Shown: positions 7,533 to 17,611, counted from the first letter of the stretch. The stretch is 32,667 nucleotides of DNA from Longimicrobiaceae bacterium (GCA_030447645.1 JAUJOM010000002.1:158915-191581), one strand, 5' to 3'. Numbers and translations: made by a program. Notes: generated from the sequence alone by a model not told the origin.

Positions 7533-10500
7533 TCAGAAGGTCAGGTTAACGTTGAAGCCCACGTTGCGCGCGGACGGGGTCTGCAGGTCCTCGCGGTATC
7601 GTGAGTCGGGGCTCGCCGTCTCCGGGTCGATGAAATCCACCTCGGACCACATCCACAGGTTGCGGCCCACCAGCGACACCGAGGCGGCGTCCGCGGCAAA
7701 GCGGCGGGACCAGCGGGCGGGGAGCCGATAGGTCAGCCCGAACTCCCGGAACTTGACGAACGAGGCGTCGAAGACGTTGGGCTCGTCCGAGGTGTTGTGA
7801 TAGTAGGAGTTGACCCAGGTGGACCAGAAGACGGGGGTGGTGTTCGGGGCGAAGACCCGGGTGTCCTCGATGATGTTGCCGTCCTTGTCCCGCTTCACAC
7901 CGCCACTCACCACCACCACACCCTCGCCCACGTACGTGGCCTTGCCGGCGTTCTCGTCGTCGCGGAACGAGGTGACGGTGCCGGGGTGCGTGCCGCCCCA
8001 CCACATCTTGCGGTGGGTTTGCGAGTAGATCAGCCCCTTGTAGCGGCCGTCGAACTGGAGGTCCAGCGCGAAGTTGCCCGCCCGGAGCCGACTGTTCAGC
8101 CCGGCGACCCAGTCCGGGTCGGCGTAGCCGATCTTGCCGATCGCGGGCTGGTACGTCGGCAGCCCCCGGGCGTAGATGATCTGGCCGTCCGGCGCGCGGT
8201 TGAAGAGCCAGCCGCGGAACAGGTCCATCCGCTCACCCGGCCGGACGCCGTTCAGATTGTCCAAGCCCGGCGCGAGCTCCAGCAGGTAGCGCCGGTTCCG
8301 GCTCCAGTTGAGCCCCAGGTCCCAGGCGACCGATTCGCCGCGCTTCAGGGGCGTTGCGTTCAGCGCAACCTCCCATCCCCGCCGCCGGTACTTATTGGCG
8401 TTCAGCAGCCGCGATCCGAAACCGGACGCCTCGGATACGGGCAGGTAAATGATGTCGTTCTCGTCGACGGAGTTGTAGTGCGTGACATCCACCCCGAGCC
8501 GGTCACCGAAGAAGCGCGCGTCGGCTCCGAACTCCCAGGTGGTCGACTGTTCCGGTTGGATATCGGGGTTGAGCTGCGCGGATGGGAAAACCACGGACGG
8601 CGTCCCGTTCCAGTTCACCCCTGAGTTGTAGACCGGGGTCGTGCTGTACAGTTCGAGGTCGTTGGCGACGCGCGCCCAGGAGGCGCGCAGCTTCAGGTAC
8701 CGGACCGTCGCCGGCACCGGCAGCAGGTCCGAAACCACAGCCGCCAGCGAGACGGAGGGATAGAAGTACGAGTTGTTCTGCTCGGGCAGCGCGGAGGACC
8801 AGTCGTTCCGCGCGGTGACGCCCAGGAACACTGCATCCCGGAAACCCACGTCGAAGGTGCCGAACAGCGCGGTGGTCCGCTTCCGCTCCAGGCGGTTGGT
8901 CGCCCGCAGGTCGGTGGCCGAGTTGCCCAGGTTGTACAGCCCTGGCACGTTGAGCCCGGCGGTCCGCGTCCACTGGTGCGTGTACCGGTACCAACGGTTG
9001 TTGCCACCCACCGTCGCTTTCAGCTCCCAATCGGTACTGAGCGGCTGGTCGTAGCCCAGGAACACGTCCGTGTCGAGGTCGAAGTTCTTGGCGTCTTCGA
9101 GGACGTAGTTGCCGTTGGTGGCATCCTCGTAGTTGATCAGGCTCAGCGGTACCTTGAGGTCTTCGGTGAGGCTGTACAGGTTGGCCCCGGAGCGCACGGT
9201 CAGCTTGAGCGCGTCGGACAGATCGTAATCCAGGGCAACCCGGCCGTAGTTGGTGTCTTTGTAGTAGCCCTGCAGGTTCTCGTAGGCGAGAAAATAGGGA
9301 TTGTTGTACCAGGCGTAGTTGTAGTGCCGCTGCTGGATTCCTTCCCGGCCCTGCTGCCAGTAGTTGCGCAGGTCCCGCACGTCCACGTCGACCCCGGTCC
9401 AGAGCAGCAGGTTGTAGACGTAGTTCTGCGGGCCGTAGCCGGTCCGCGGGTAGTTGGGTGTGTACTGCCGGTTGTAGGTCCAGGTGGCGTCCGCCCGAAA
9501 GCGGTCACCCAGGTTCTGCACGCCGGACAGGGCAAAGGTGGTCTTGTTCAGGCGGGTGTTGGGCACCTGGCCCCGCTGGTAGAGGTGGGAAAGCGAGGCC
9601 CGAAACGAGCCGCTTTCCGTAGTGCTGGTGACGCTGAGATTGTGGTCGGTGATCAACCCGGTGTGCAGAAAGTTTTCCAGGTTGTTCCGTCCCCGCGACG
9701 TCCAGCAGGTGGGGGTGTATGCACCCGTTGCCGGGTCCACCGGGCTGTCGTACTGGGCCACCTTCATGCAGCTCCCGTCCGGGCCGGTCTGGTCCAGCCG
9801 GGGGCCCCAGATCCAGCCCGCCCCATCGAAGACCCCGCCGCCCTTGCCGTCGCGGTACGCGTACCGACCACCGTACCCCGTGCCGTACAGAGTCTGTACC
9901 TCCGGGATCGCGACAAAGCCGTTTTGGAACAGGTTGCTGCTGTTGTACGCGACGGCGAGCCCCGGCCGATTCCGGTTTCCGCGCTTGGTCGTGATCAGCA
10001 CCGCGCCATCTTGCCACGGGAGCCGTACAGTGCCGAAGCCGCGGTCCCCTTGAGCACGCTGACGTTTTCCCACGTCGTCCGGGCTGATGTCCCAAAAGTC
10101 CGTCTCGTGCGGGACGCCATCCACTACGATCAGGGGGCGGCGGCCCTGCAGCCGGATCTCGGGCGTTTCGAAAAGCCCGGTCTGATTGTACACAGTGAGC
10201 CCCGCCACCTTGCCGGTCAGCGAGCCGAGCACGTTGGGCTCCTTGGCCTTTTCCAGCTCCCTTCCGTCCACCTCCTGCACCGCGTAGCCGAGCGCCCGCC
10301 TCCGCTCGATACCGAGGGCGGTCACCACCAGCGCGTCCAGGGATACGGCTTCGGGCGCAAGTGCAACGTCGATTACCCTGCGGCCACCGACGGCGGCTTC
10401 CCGCGTGCTGAACCCCAGGTGACGGAAAAACCAGGGTATCACTGGGCCTGCCTGGATTCGGTACATCCCCTCCCTGCTGCGGTCCCCCGGGCCGTGCCTT

Positions 10501-10644
10501 TGATCCGACCTCCACGTCCGACAGGATTTTTCCTTCCGCCTGGGAGGTCACCCAGTTCGTGACGACGCTTTCTTGCGCCAGCGCCGCGTTGCTCAGCAAA
10601 AAAGCGGCGATCAGCAGTGCCGCTGTTCGTGTGGGTTGCCTCAT
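7533..10644 (-). CDS. SusC/RagA TonB-dependent outer-membrane transporter, N-terminus frame-disrupted
   Basis: The protein is a TonB-dependent channel of the SusC family: ALDALVVTALGIE-like TonB-box region, plug-domain motifs (SLTGKVAGLTVYNQTG, RPLIVVDGVP, QDGAVLITTKRG), then a long beta barrel ending in aromatic phenylalanine (NVGFNVNLTF). The main frame covers 7533-10466. The signal peptide (RTAALLIAAFLLSNAALAQE, ATG at 10644) and the start of the carboxypeptidase-like domain are in another frame. That N-terminal domain is shorter than usual. Two local double frame changes are visible: around 10420-10450 (RIQAGP / SDTLVF / RHLGF) and around 10010-10065, where ENVSVLKGTAASALYGSRG appears out of frame between in-frame flanks. 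Indels at GGG and TTTTT runs explain several. It partners the SusD gene downstream. Confidence 0.85.
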
Positions 10645-10966
10645 AGCATTCCATGGTTTGGTAAGCAACTGGGACATAACGTTCCTGCCCTGGGAAGATG
10701 CGAAAGCAAACTGATGAACACACGGAATTTGCTTTAGCGAGACGGGAGGTCAATCGCGGATTTGCAGTTGGTACAAGCGCGTTACACCATCCTACCCCGT
10801 CGTGACATTTAGTGACGTTTTCGCTAGAAAGGCCTGTCCGGACGGCATTTCAACTGCAGAGAGGGCTTTAACAGATTGATGCAGAAGAGCAGGTTGGGGA
10901 CCGGCTCCCGGACCGGACCTCACATCAAAACAGGTAGGGGAGGCCCTCAGGTGCATTGTAGGGTGC
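10645..10966. other. intergenic region, no gene recognised
   Basis: This stretch lies between the divergent SusC start and the small cysteine-rich reading frame. It should contain the SusC promoter on the minus strand and whatever drives the small frames on the plus strand. A single GTTAC occurs at about 10784-10788 but without the paired repeat seen at the two Pho-box candidates. I see no convincing coding sequence or RNA gene. Confidence 0.4.
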
Positions 10967-11131
10967 ATGGTGAACGAGCACCGCCCGTACCAAGGCGAGC
11001 GATCGCCGGATGATCTCTGTTCGTGGGAGAAGTGCGGCGTCACCTGCACCCGCCGGGGCGTAACCACCTTGTGCGGATGTTGTACCTACACCAACGGATG
11101 CGATTGCTACAAGGAGGGGAACGATGAGTAA
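10967..11131 (+). CDS. cysteine-rich small protein, 54 aa (candidate)
   Basis: The ATG at 10967 opens 54 codons with eight cysteines packed into the C-terminal two thirds (DLC, EKC, VTC, TLCGCC, NGCDC), rich in threonine and glycine, with an acidic tail. There is no signal peptide. GTAGGG a few bases ahead could serve as a weak ribosome site. The stop overlaps the start of the following 85-codon frame by eight bases. I do not recognise a family. Clustered cysteines could bind a metal or form disulfides or thioether bridges in a modified peptide, but no modification enzyme lies nearby. A chance open frame in GC-rich DNA cannot be excluded. Confidence 0.35.
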   Translation: MVNEHRPYQGERSPDDLCSWEKCGVTCTRRGVTTLCGCCTYTNGCDCYKEGNDE

Positions 11132-11381
11132 CCGTTTCTTCAGCGGCGCTCGTTATCCGCAGATCGTAATTCAGGTGTGGAGACACAACTGTCGCGTACT
11201 CGGTACCGCTCGCAAGGCCCTGCTCGAGCACGGGTACGGAACGCGATGCGGAGGAGATGCTCTCTCGAAGTCGCGCGGCAGAAGCCCGGGAGCAACCGGG
11301 GAGCTGCTGTGGATCATCGGCAGGTGCGCGTGCACCTCGAAATCCCTTCGAGGTTTACCGTGGCGCAACCTGAAGAGGTGA
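11124..11381 (+). CDS. hypothetical protein, 85 aa
   Basis: The evidence is mainly translational. AAGGAGG at 11111-11117 stands six bases before the ATG at 11124, one of the best Shine-Dalgarno sequences in the window, and the start overlaps the end of the cysteine-rich frame. The product is basic, with four cysteines and no membrane segment, and I recognise nothing in it. Past about residue 45 it becomes arginine-, glycine- and serine-rich, like out-of-frame GC-rich sequence. Since neighbouring genes suffer frame changes, the true C-terminus may be in another frame, for example the one open to 11536. Confidence 0.35.
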   Translation: MSNRFFSGARYPQIVIQVWRHNCRVLGTARKALLEHGYGTRCGGDALSKSRGRSPGATGELLWIIGRCACTSKSLRGLPWRNLKR

Positions 11382-11977
11382 TCGGAGTTCGGTACTCCGC
11401 GGGCAGGCACGACCCTCGCGCTCTCGTCCGGAACACCCCGAAGGGCAGGTGTTCTCCGGGCGCACGACGCTGCTCGTTCCGTTCCCCAGGGGGACTCATC
11501 CGTTCCGGAAGTGCGGGTGCCTGCGTTAAATCCTGATCGACACCTTTCGCTTCCCTAGCGGGCGGCACATTCGCCGCTCTGATCCACATCCTACTCCAAA
11601 CCAGGTACGGTGCAAGCGGGCTGTTTGTTGCGCGACCCGGGGGCGGCAGCAAATGTGGCCGGCCACTTCGGGCATTCTTTGGCTCGCCGCTGCATAGCTA
11701 CCGGGCCTCCGTGCTGATCCCGGCAGCCCTCCTCGCGGGTGTGGCCCAGCAGCGTGGGGGAAGAATCGCTCGGGCGCAGCGCGATCGCGCTATCCTGCAC
11801 AAGCCCGACCAGTGTAGTTCGATGGGAAACAGGCCGCAGAGTCGCAGCCCAGGCCATTTGTGACAAGGCCGTTCGCCGTCTGGGGGAAGCGCACGCCAGG
11901 TACGTAGAAGGGATAGCAAAGTCGGCGCGTGGAAGAACCTGCTTCATTTTTCCGTCAAGGAGGCTATTCAGAGCACC
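11382..11977. other. about 600 bp without a recognisable gene
   Basis: Frames of 110-160 codons exist on both strands, but none has a good ribosome site, a recognisable motif or plausible composition; they read as arginine-, proline- and serine-rich shadow sequence. The region may be degenerated coding DNA. I looked for the missing remainder of the porin here and did not find it. Confidence 0.4.
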
Positions 11978-11993
11978 GTTACAGAACTGTTAC
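11978..11993 (+). promoter_or_regulatory. candidate Pho box upstream of pstS
   Basis: GTTAC occurs at 11978-11982 and again at 11989-11993, an 11-bp period with spacer AGAACT (GTTACAGAACTGTTAC). This nearly copies the element at 6351-6366, which precedes the porin remnant. It lies about 250 bases before the pstS ATG, so the mRNA leader would be long. PhoB-family operators are 11-bp direct repeats, which supports the assignment. Confidence 0.55.
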
Positions 11994-12240
11994 GCAATCA
12001 ATACTCTTCCCGTTCTGGCGGTCGCAAGAGTCTGTGCTGGTACGCTACGAGGCCTTGCAGAACGGAGGTTTCGTGCTCCAAGCGGGCCGGCAGGTACGGA
12101 GGGGGCCATAACACTCGCGAACAGATCACGGAGGACAGCAGCCGATCAAGGTTCATGGGCTGCTACGCTCTTACAATTCAAGACCAAGGTTCCAGCTGGT
12201 GTTCTAACCTGAGAGCTTTTCCTTTACCAAGGATCACACG

Positions 12241-13355
12241 ATGAAAGCACGTTCAGCTTCACCTTCACGCTGCTCTTCAGCATCGCCCTGCTCGCGGGTG
12301 TGGAGGTGACAACGGAAACGCCACACCGGGCACCATGAAGGAGCAGGCTGCTGGGACACCGGCCGGCACGGTGACCTCTTACGGGGGCGGGTGCCACCTT
12401 CCCGTATCCGGTTTACTCCAAGTGGTTCAGCACCTACGGAGCGCAAAACCCGGTACGGGTCAACTATCAATCCATCGGGTCTGGCGGTGGCATCCGGCAG
12501 ATCACCGAGGGAACAGTCGACTTCGGCGCCTCGGATGCACCGATGAACGAGGAGGAGATGAGCAAGGCGCCGGGGGTTCTGCACCTTCCGACGGTGCTCG
12601 GGGCCGTGGCGGTGGCCTACAACCTTCCCGGCGTGAGCCAACCGGTGCGGCTCAGCGGCGAAGTACTGGCAGACATCTTCCTGGGCAGGATCAAGAGGTG
12701 GAACGATCCACGAATCGCGCAGCTCAACCCCGGCATAAATTTCCCCAGCCGCGACATCCTGGTCGTGTATCGTACCGACGGCAGCGGGACGACGTACGTC
12801 TTTACCGATTATCTCTCGGCGGTGAGTCCCGCCTGGAAGCAGCAGGTTGGCACCGGGAAGTCGGTGCGGTGGCCGACTGGGCTCGGCGCCAAAGGGAACG
12901 AGGGCGTCGCGGGGCAGGTGCGGCAGACCGAGGGCGCGATCGGGTATGTGGAGCTTGCGTACGCGAAGCAGACCAACCTTTCCACGGCCGCGGTCCAGAA
13001 CGCAGCGGGTGAGTTCGTTCAGCCGTCCGTCGAGGCCACCACGGCCGCCGCTGCGGGGATAGCGGACAAGCTCGGGCCAAACCCTGATTTCCGGATCTCG
13101 ATCGTGAACGCTGGCGGGTCAGGCGCATACCCCATTGCTTCATGGACCTACTTGCTTGTGCCCAGCCAGCTCCAGGCCTGCGCCAAGGCACGAGCCCTGG
13201 CAGGTGTGATCGAGTGGTCTCTCACGCATGGTGGTGAGCAGGCTCGCCAGCTCCACTACGCGCCACTCCCCGAGCACGTGCGTGATCAGGTGCTCGGCAG
13301 GCTGCGAACGGTTACGTGTGGCCCCAGCCGCGAGCCGATCGTGGCCGGCGAATAA
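12241..13355 (+). CDS. pstS: phosphate ABC transporter substrate-binding lipoprotein PstS, N-terminus frame-disrupted
   Basis: PstS binds phosphate outside the cytoplasmic membrane and delivers it to PstCA. Family motifs in the long frame from about 12387 include GAGATFPYPVYSKWF, YQSIGSGGGIRQI (phosphate-binding loop), VDFGASDAPM, RTDGSGTTYVFTDYLS and GAIGYVELAYA. The ATG at 12241 has AAGGA a few bases ahead. The lipoprotein signal is present but split over three frames: the start frame, then FTFTLLFSIALLAG, then CGGDNGNATPGT (lipobox cysteine), then the mature frame. Three small indels in the first ~50 codons are required, so the gene may be a recent pseudogene or contain base-call errors. 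pstC follows 17 bases after the stop. Confidence 0.88.
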
Positions 13356-13372
13356 GCCTTCGTACACCGCCA

Positions 13373-14380
13373 ATGGCCATGCAGCCGGTTCCGGAGCAGG
13401 CAGGTGTGCTTGCCGCTGCCCCAGGACCCTCTGGCTGGGCACGCCTCAGGGTGCGCCGGAGCGGCGGCAACGTTGCCGACCGGATATATGCCGCATGCCT
13501 GCTCGCATTCGGTCTCGCAATCCCGGCGCTCTTCGCTTTTATCCTTTTCCGCGTCGGCATGTCTGCACTACCGGCGATGCGGGAGTTTGGCTTGGGGTTC
13601 ATTACCAGCTCCCGGTGGAACCCCGTCGAGGGCGAGTTCGGGGCCCTACCGTTCATCTTCGGGACAGTGGTTTCGTCCTTGCTTGCCATCGTGCTCGCCG
13701 TTCCGCTGGCGATCGGGCTGGCAGTATTTCTGACCGAGCTGGCGCCGCGCTGGCTGGCGGCCCCCATTGGATTCGCGACCGAGCTGCTCGCGGCGATTCC
13801 CAGTGTGATCTACGGGCTCTGGGGCATCTTTGTGCTGGTCCCGTGGCTACGCGAGGCGATTCAGCAGCCACTCGCGGACCGGCTCGGCGATACCCTCGCG
13901 TTCTTCCGGGGTCCAGCGTACGGTTCGAGCATCATGGCCGGCGGTGTGATTCTGGCCATCATGATCGTGCCGTTCATCTCTGCCGTGTCGCGTGAGGTGC
14001 TCGCTGCCGTTCCTCGGGACCAGCGTGAGGCGGCGCTCGCGCTCGGTGCCACACGCTGGGAGATGACCTGGCAGGTGGCCCTGCCGTACGCACTCCCCGG
14101 GATCATTGGTGCTACCATTCTGGGGCTCGGCCGTGCTCTCGGCGAAACGATGGCAATCACCATGGTGATCGGCAATCGCCCGGAGATAACAGCGTCGCTA
14201 TTTGCGCCGGGTTATACGATGGCGAGTGTTCTGGCGAATGAGTTCGCCGAGGCCTCCGGTGACCTGTACCTGGCGGCGCTCATGGAAATCGGGCTCCTCC
14301 TGTTCGGGATTACCATCATCGTGAACTCGATCGCGCGGTTCCTCGTTTGGCGCGTGTCACTGCGCTCGGGCAAGGCGTGA
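13373..14380 (+). CDS. pstC: phosphate ABC transporter permease PstC
   Basis: This is the PstC inner-membrane permease of the high-affinity phosphate transporter. It has six hydrophobic segments and the ABC-permease coupling loop EAALALGATRWEMTWQVALP followed by LGLGRALGETMAITMVIGN. The periplasmic loop with SSRWNPVEGEFGALPFIFGT is typical of PstC. I chose the ATG at 13373; an in-frame ATG at 13379 is also possible, and the frame extends upstream into pstS without support. The stop overlaps the GTG of pstA. The reading frame is intact, in contrast to pstS just upstream. Confidence 0.93.
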   Translation: MAMQPVPEQAGVLAAAPGPSGWARLRVRRSGGNVADRIYAACLLAFGLAIPALFAFILFRVGMSALPAMREFGLGFITSSRWNPVEGEFGALPFIFGTVVSSLLAIVLAVPLAIGLAVFLTELAPRWLAAPIGFATELLAAIPSVIYGLWGIFVLVPWLREAIQQPLADRLGDTLAFFRGPAYGSSIMAGGVILAIMIVPFISAVSREVLAAVPRDQREAALALGATRWEMTWQVALPYALPGIIGATILGLGRALGETMAITMVIGNRPEITASLFAPGYTMASVLANEFAEASGDLYLAALMEIGLLLFGITIIVNSIARFLVWRVSLRSGKA

Positions 14381-15240
14381 GCGCAACGGGACGATTGTCG
14401 TTGCGCGACCGTCGCCGGCGCATTTCCAGTCTGGTGATGCTGGCGCTGACAGGTGTCGCGGCGCTGCTGACGGTGGTGCCACTGCTCCTCATCTTTTTCT
14501 ATCTGCTCCGAGCGGGCGTGTCCGCGCTGAACTTGGAGTTTCTCATGGAGCTTCCAGCGCCCGTGGGGGAGACGGGCGGGGGAATGGGGAACGGCATTCT
14601 CGGAACTGTGATGCTGGTTACGCTGGCGGCACTGCTGGGACTCCCCGTCGCCATTGGCGCAGGCGTGTTTCTGGCTGAGGCGGGGAAGAGCAGGCTCGCC
14701 TTCATCGTCCGCTTCGTTGCCGACGTGATGAACGGCATCCCGTCCATCGTGATCGGGATCTTTGTTTGGGCGTGGGTGGTGGTGGAGATGGGACACTTCT
14801 CGCTGCTCGCGGGCGGGGTGGCTCTGGCGATCATGCTCCTCCCCATGGTGACCCGGACCACCGAAGAGATGATCCGGCTCGTACCCGGAGAGCTACGGGA
14901 AGGCGGACTGGCGCTGGGGTTCACGCGCTGGCGCACCACCCTGGGGATCGTTCTGCCGGCGGCGCGGAGCGGAATCATGACGGGAGTGCTGGTTTCCCTC
15001 GCCCGCATCGCGGGCGAAACGGCCCCGCTCCTTTTTACCGCCTTCGGGAACCCGTACTGGGAGTGGCGTCCGGGCCAGCCCGTGTCCGCGCTTCCCTTGC
15101 AGATCTTTCAGTACGCGATCTCTCCGTTCGAGGAGTGGCACCGTCAGGCATGGGCCGGATCACTGGTGTTGATCGGTTTGGTGCTCGCAGTGAGTCTCTC
15201 CGCGCGCTTTCTGATTCGTAGCCCTTATCGGAGCCGTTAA
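14377..15240 (+). CDS. pstA: phosphate ABC transporter permease PstA
   Basis: PstA is the second permease subunit, dimerising with PstC. Six membrane segments and the coupling loop [20 protein letters not shown] with downstream [16 protein letters not shown] identify it. The GTG at 14377 overlaps the pstC stop (GTGA), which is the preferred start. A TTG ten codons upstream lies inside pstC. The first residues are basic, followed by a hydrophobic segment (about 20-45), consistent with N-terminal membrane insertion. pstB starts two bases after the stop. Confidence 0.92.
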   Translation: MSATGRLSLRDRRRRISSLVMLALTGVAALLTVVPLLLIFFYLLRAGVSALNLEFLMELPAPVGETGGGMGNGILGTVMLVTLAALLGLPVAIGAGVFLAEAGKSRLAFIVRFVADVMNGIPSIVIGIFVWAWVVVEMGHFSLLAGGVALAIMLLPMVTRTTEEMIRLVPGELREGGLALGFTRWRTTLGIVLPAARSGIMTGVLVSLARIAGETAPLLFTAFGNPYWEWRPGQPVSALPLQIFQYAISPFEEWHRQAWAGSLVLIGLVLAVSLSARFLIRSPYRSR

Positions 15241-15241
15241 C

Positions 15242-16069
15242 ATGCCCGACGTTTCCTATCCATCCGGCGCGTCCGCGCCTGCTGCAACAGCGGGGACACA
15301 GCCAGGTACGCAGGTCCCCGCCGTCGAGGCTCGGGATTTTTCCTTCTGGTACGGCGCGACCCAAGCCCTGAACGATATCACCCTAGCGGTGCCCGAACGG
15401 CACGTCACGGCGCTGATTGGCCCCTCGGGCTGCGGTAAGTCGACCTTTCTCCGGTCCATCAATCGGATGAATGACCTGATCCCAGGTATCCGCCATGACG
15501 GCGATATCCTGATCCGCCGCGAATCCGTGTATGCCCCGGATCAGGATGTCGTCCATCTCCGGAAGCGGGTCGGAATGGTCTTCCAGAAGTCGAATCCGTT
15601 CCCTAAGTCGATCTACGACAACGTGGCCTACGGATCTCGGGTGAATGGACTCGCCCGGGGACGGCGGCAACTTGACGAGATCGTGGAGCGGTCCTTACAA
15701 GCAGCCGCGCTATGGGACGAAGTCAAAGATCGGCTCGATCGCAGCGCTCTCGGGCTCTCCGGCGGTCAACAGCAACGCCTCTGCATCGCCCGCGCGCTCG
15801 CCGTCGAACCTGAGGTGCTCCTGATGGATGAGCCGGCGAGTGCGCTCGACCCCATCGCAACGCAGCGGATTGAAGAGCTGATTTATGAGCTGAAGGCGGA
15901 CTACACGATTGTGATCGTCACCCATAACATGCAGCAGGCGGCGCGCGTGTCTGACTTCACAGCCTTCTTCTACATGGGCAGCCTGGTGGAGATTGGACGC
16001 ACCAACGACATCTTCACCAACCCGCGGGAGGACCGCACGGAAGCCTACATCACCGGGAGGTTCGGATGA
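15242..16069 (+). CDS. pstB: phosphate ABC transporter ATPase PstB
   Basis: PstB hydrolyses ATP to drive phosphate import. Motifs are complete: Walker A GPSGCGKS (60-67), Q-loop around [18 protein letters not shown] (114-131), signature LSGGQQQR (172-179), Walker B VLLMDEP (192-198) and the switch histidine in VTHNMQQA. The first ~30 residues form a proline- and alanine-rich extension before the conserved domain. The gene directly follows pstA and its stop overlaps the ATG of phoU (ATGA). Confidence 0.95.
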   Translation: MPDVSYPSGASAPAATAGTQPGTQVPAVEARDFSFWYGATQALNDITLAVPERHVTALIGPSGCGKSTFLRSINRMNDLIPGIRHDGDILIRRESVYAPDQDVVHLRKRVGMVFQKSNPFPKSIYDNVAYGSRVNGLARGRRQLDEIVERSLQAAALWDEVKDRLDRSALGLSGGQQQRLCIARALAVEPEVLLMDEPASALDPIATQRIEELIYELKADYTIVIVTHNMQQAARVSDFTAFFYMGSLVEIGRTNDIFTNPREDRTEAYITGRFG

Positions 16070-16782
16070 GCCCCATGACCGGCATGCGGCACTTTCACGA
16101 GGAGCTTGCCAAGCTTAAGAGTCGGCTGCTGGAAATGTCCAACCTCGCCGAGCATCAGGTGCGGTTGGCAATGGAGGCACTACTGGAGCGAGACCTGGCC
16201 AAGGCGAAGCTGGTGATCGAGAGTGATAGCGAGCTGGACCGGATCGAGATCGAGGTGGACCACGCCTGCATCCATCTTCTCGCCCTGCAGCAGCCGCTGG
16301 CGCGGGACCTTCGGCTGATTACCATGGCGATGAAGATTTCCAACGATCTGGAGCGGGTGGGAGACCACGCGGTCAACATCGCGCAGGCGGTTTCGTTCCT
16401 GGCGCAGCAGCCTCCCATGGCGCATTTTCCCGAGATCGAGGAGATGGCGCGGCTCGCCAGGGAGATGCTTTCGGATGCGCTGGACGACTTCGTCCGAGCG
16501 GATGCGCGCGGTGCCCGCGAGGTGTGCAGGAGCGACGACAAGGTGGACGCGCTGCACGAATCCCTTTTCCGGATTCTGCTGACGCACATGATGGAAGACC
16601 CGCGCCGTATCGGGCCGTCGATGAACCTGTTCATCGTCAGCCGCAACCTCGAACGAGTCGCGGACCTGGCGACCAACATAGCCGAAGATGTAGTGTACAT
16701 GGTGGAAGGGCGCACCATCAAGCACCACGCCGAGGATGGCTTTGCCGAATTTGGAGGAAATCTCAGTTCCGGGGTTCGGTGA
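16066..16782 (+). CDS. phoU: phosphate signalling regulator PhoU
   Basis: This 238-residue helical protein has both PhoU repeats with well-kept metal-binding signatures: [17 protein letters not shown] (near 103-119) and [19 protein letters not shown] (near 195-213). PhoU inhibits PstB-linked signalling and represses the Pho regulon under phosphate excess. It overlaps the end of pstB, the standard position. Its last 47 bases are shared with the start of the SDR gene in another frame. A second, shorter PhoU relative follows phoB at 3419-4057. Confidence 0.95.
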   Translation: MSPMTGMRHFHEELAKLKSRLLEMSNLAEHQVRLAMEALLERDLAKAKLVIESDSELDRIEIEVDHACIHLLALQQPLARDLRLITMAMKISNDLERVGDHAVNIAQAVSFLAQQPPMAHFPEIEEMARLAREMLSDALDDFVRADARGAREVCRSDDKVDALHESLFRILLTHMMEDPRRIGPSMNLFIVSRNLERVADLATNIAEDVVYMVEGRTIKHHAEDGFAEFGGNLSSGVR

Positions 16783-17611
16783 CCCCATTGCATCGCTGCT
16801 CGACGAGATAGCCGAGCAACCCGAGCCACAGCTCCTGGGCCACGGGCTCGGCCTCCGCGGGCGAACTGTGATCGTTACCGGGGGAGCGACCGGCATCGGC
16901 AAGGCAATCGCCGTGGAGTTCGCCAAGGCCGGCACACAGGTGGCGTTCAATTACTACCCCTACGAAAGCAGTGTCGACATCGAAGCCGAGGCCGAGCGTA
17001 CCCGGCTGGAGCTTGCGCAGTTGGAGGTGTCGGTCCTTGCTGCTCTCTGTGACATTCGGCAGCCGGACCAGGTGAATGCGTTTGTCGCACGTGTCCGGGA
17101 AGAGCTTGGCGGCGTCCACATGCTGGTCAACAACGCCGGAATCGGCCGGGACGGAGCGCTCTGGCGCCTTTCGGACGCACAGTGGCGTGACGTGCTGGAA
17201 ACCAACCTTTCGGGCGCCTTCCACATGATCCGCGCAGTCGCACCGCACTTCCGTAAGCAGGGCGAAGGCAAGATTGTGAACGTCAGCTCGATTCATGGGA
17301 TCCGTAGCGAATTCGGACTGGCGAATTATGCCGCCTCCAAGGCTGGGCTGTTAGGCCTGACGCGTTCCGCTGCGCTGGAGCTCGGCCCCAGCAACGTCAA
17401 CGTCAACGCAGTGGCTCCAGGTTACATCCGGACCACGAGGCTGACGGAGGGGGTCCCGGCGGAAATCCTGGATCTGGCCAGGGAAAAAAGCGTGCTTGGC
17501 CGCCTCGGGGGTCCGCAGGACGTCGCCAATGTCGTGCTTTTCCTTTGCTCGGAGCTGGCCCGGCACATTACCGGGACCGTCATTCCGGTGGATGGCGGAC
17601 ACCTGCTATGA
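16736..17611 (+). CDS. short-chain dehydrogenase/reductase, FabG/PhaB-like
   Basis: A classical SDR with cofactor motif TGGATGIG (48-55), NNAG (132-135), catalytic Ser185, Tyr198 and Lys202 (YAASK) and the GHLL C-terminus. Resemblance is to 3-oxoacyl-ACP or acetoacetyl-CoA reductases that use NAD(P)H. About 40 residues precede the Rossmann fold, longer than typical FabG. The ATG at 16736 overlaps phoU by 47 bases with GAGG just ahead; there is no later in-frame start before the conserved domain, so the overlap seems genuine. The substrate is not determinable. If it makes 3-hydroxybutyryl-CoA, carbon storage under phosphate limitation would be a reasonable link. Confidence 0.85.
   Translation: MALPNLEEISVPGFGDPIASLLDEIAEQPEPQLLGHGLGLRGRTVIVTGGATGIGKAIAVEFAKAGTQVAFNYYPYESSVDIEAEAERTRLELAQLEVSVLAALCDIRQPDQVNAFVARVREELGGVHMLVNNAGIGRDGALWRLSDAQWRDVLETNLSGAFHMIRAVAPHFRKQGEGKIVNVSSIHGIRSEFGLANYAASKAGLLGLTRSAALELGPSNVNVNAVAPGYIRTTRLTEGVPAEILDLAREKSVLGRLGGPQDVANVVLFLCSELARHITGTVIPVDGGHLL

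Noticed and set aside
6327..7604. 425-codon plus-strand open frame opposite susD
   Set aside because: Antisense to SusD, without recognisable domains; its start overlaps the porin promoter region.
8976..10562. 528-codon plus-strand open frame opposite susC
   Set aside because: It is the antisense shadow of a GC-rich, clearly homologous SusC gene; valine- and glycine-rich with no motif or ribosome site.
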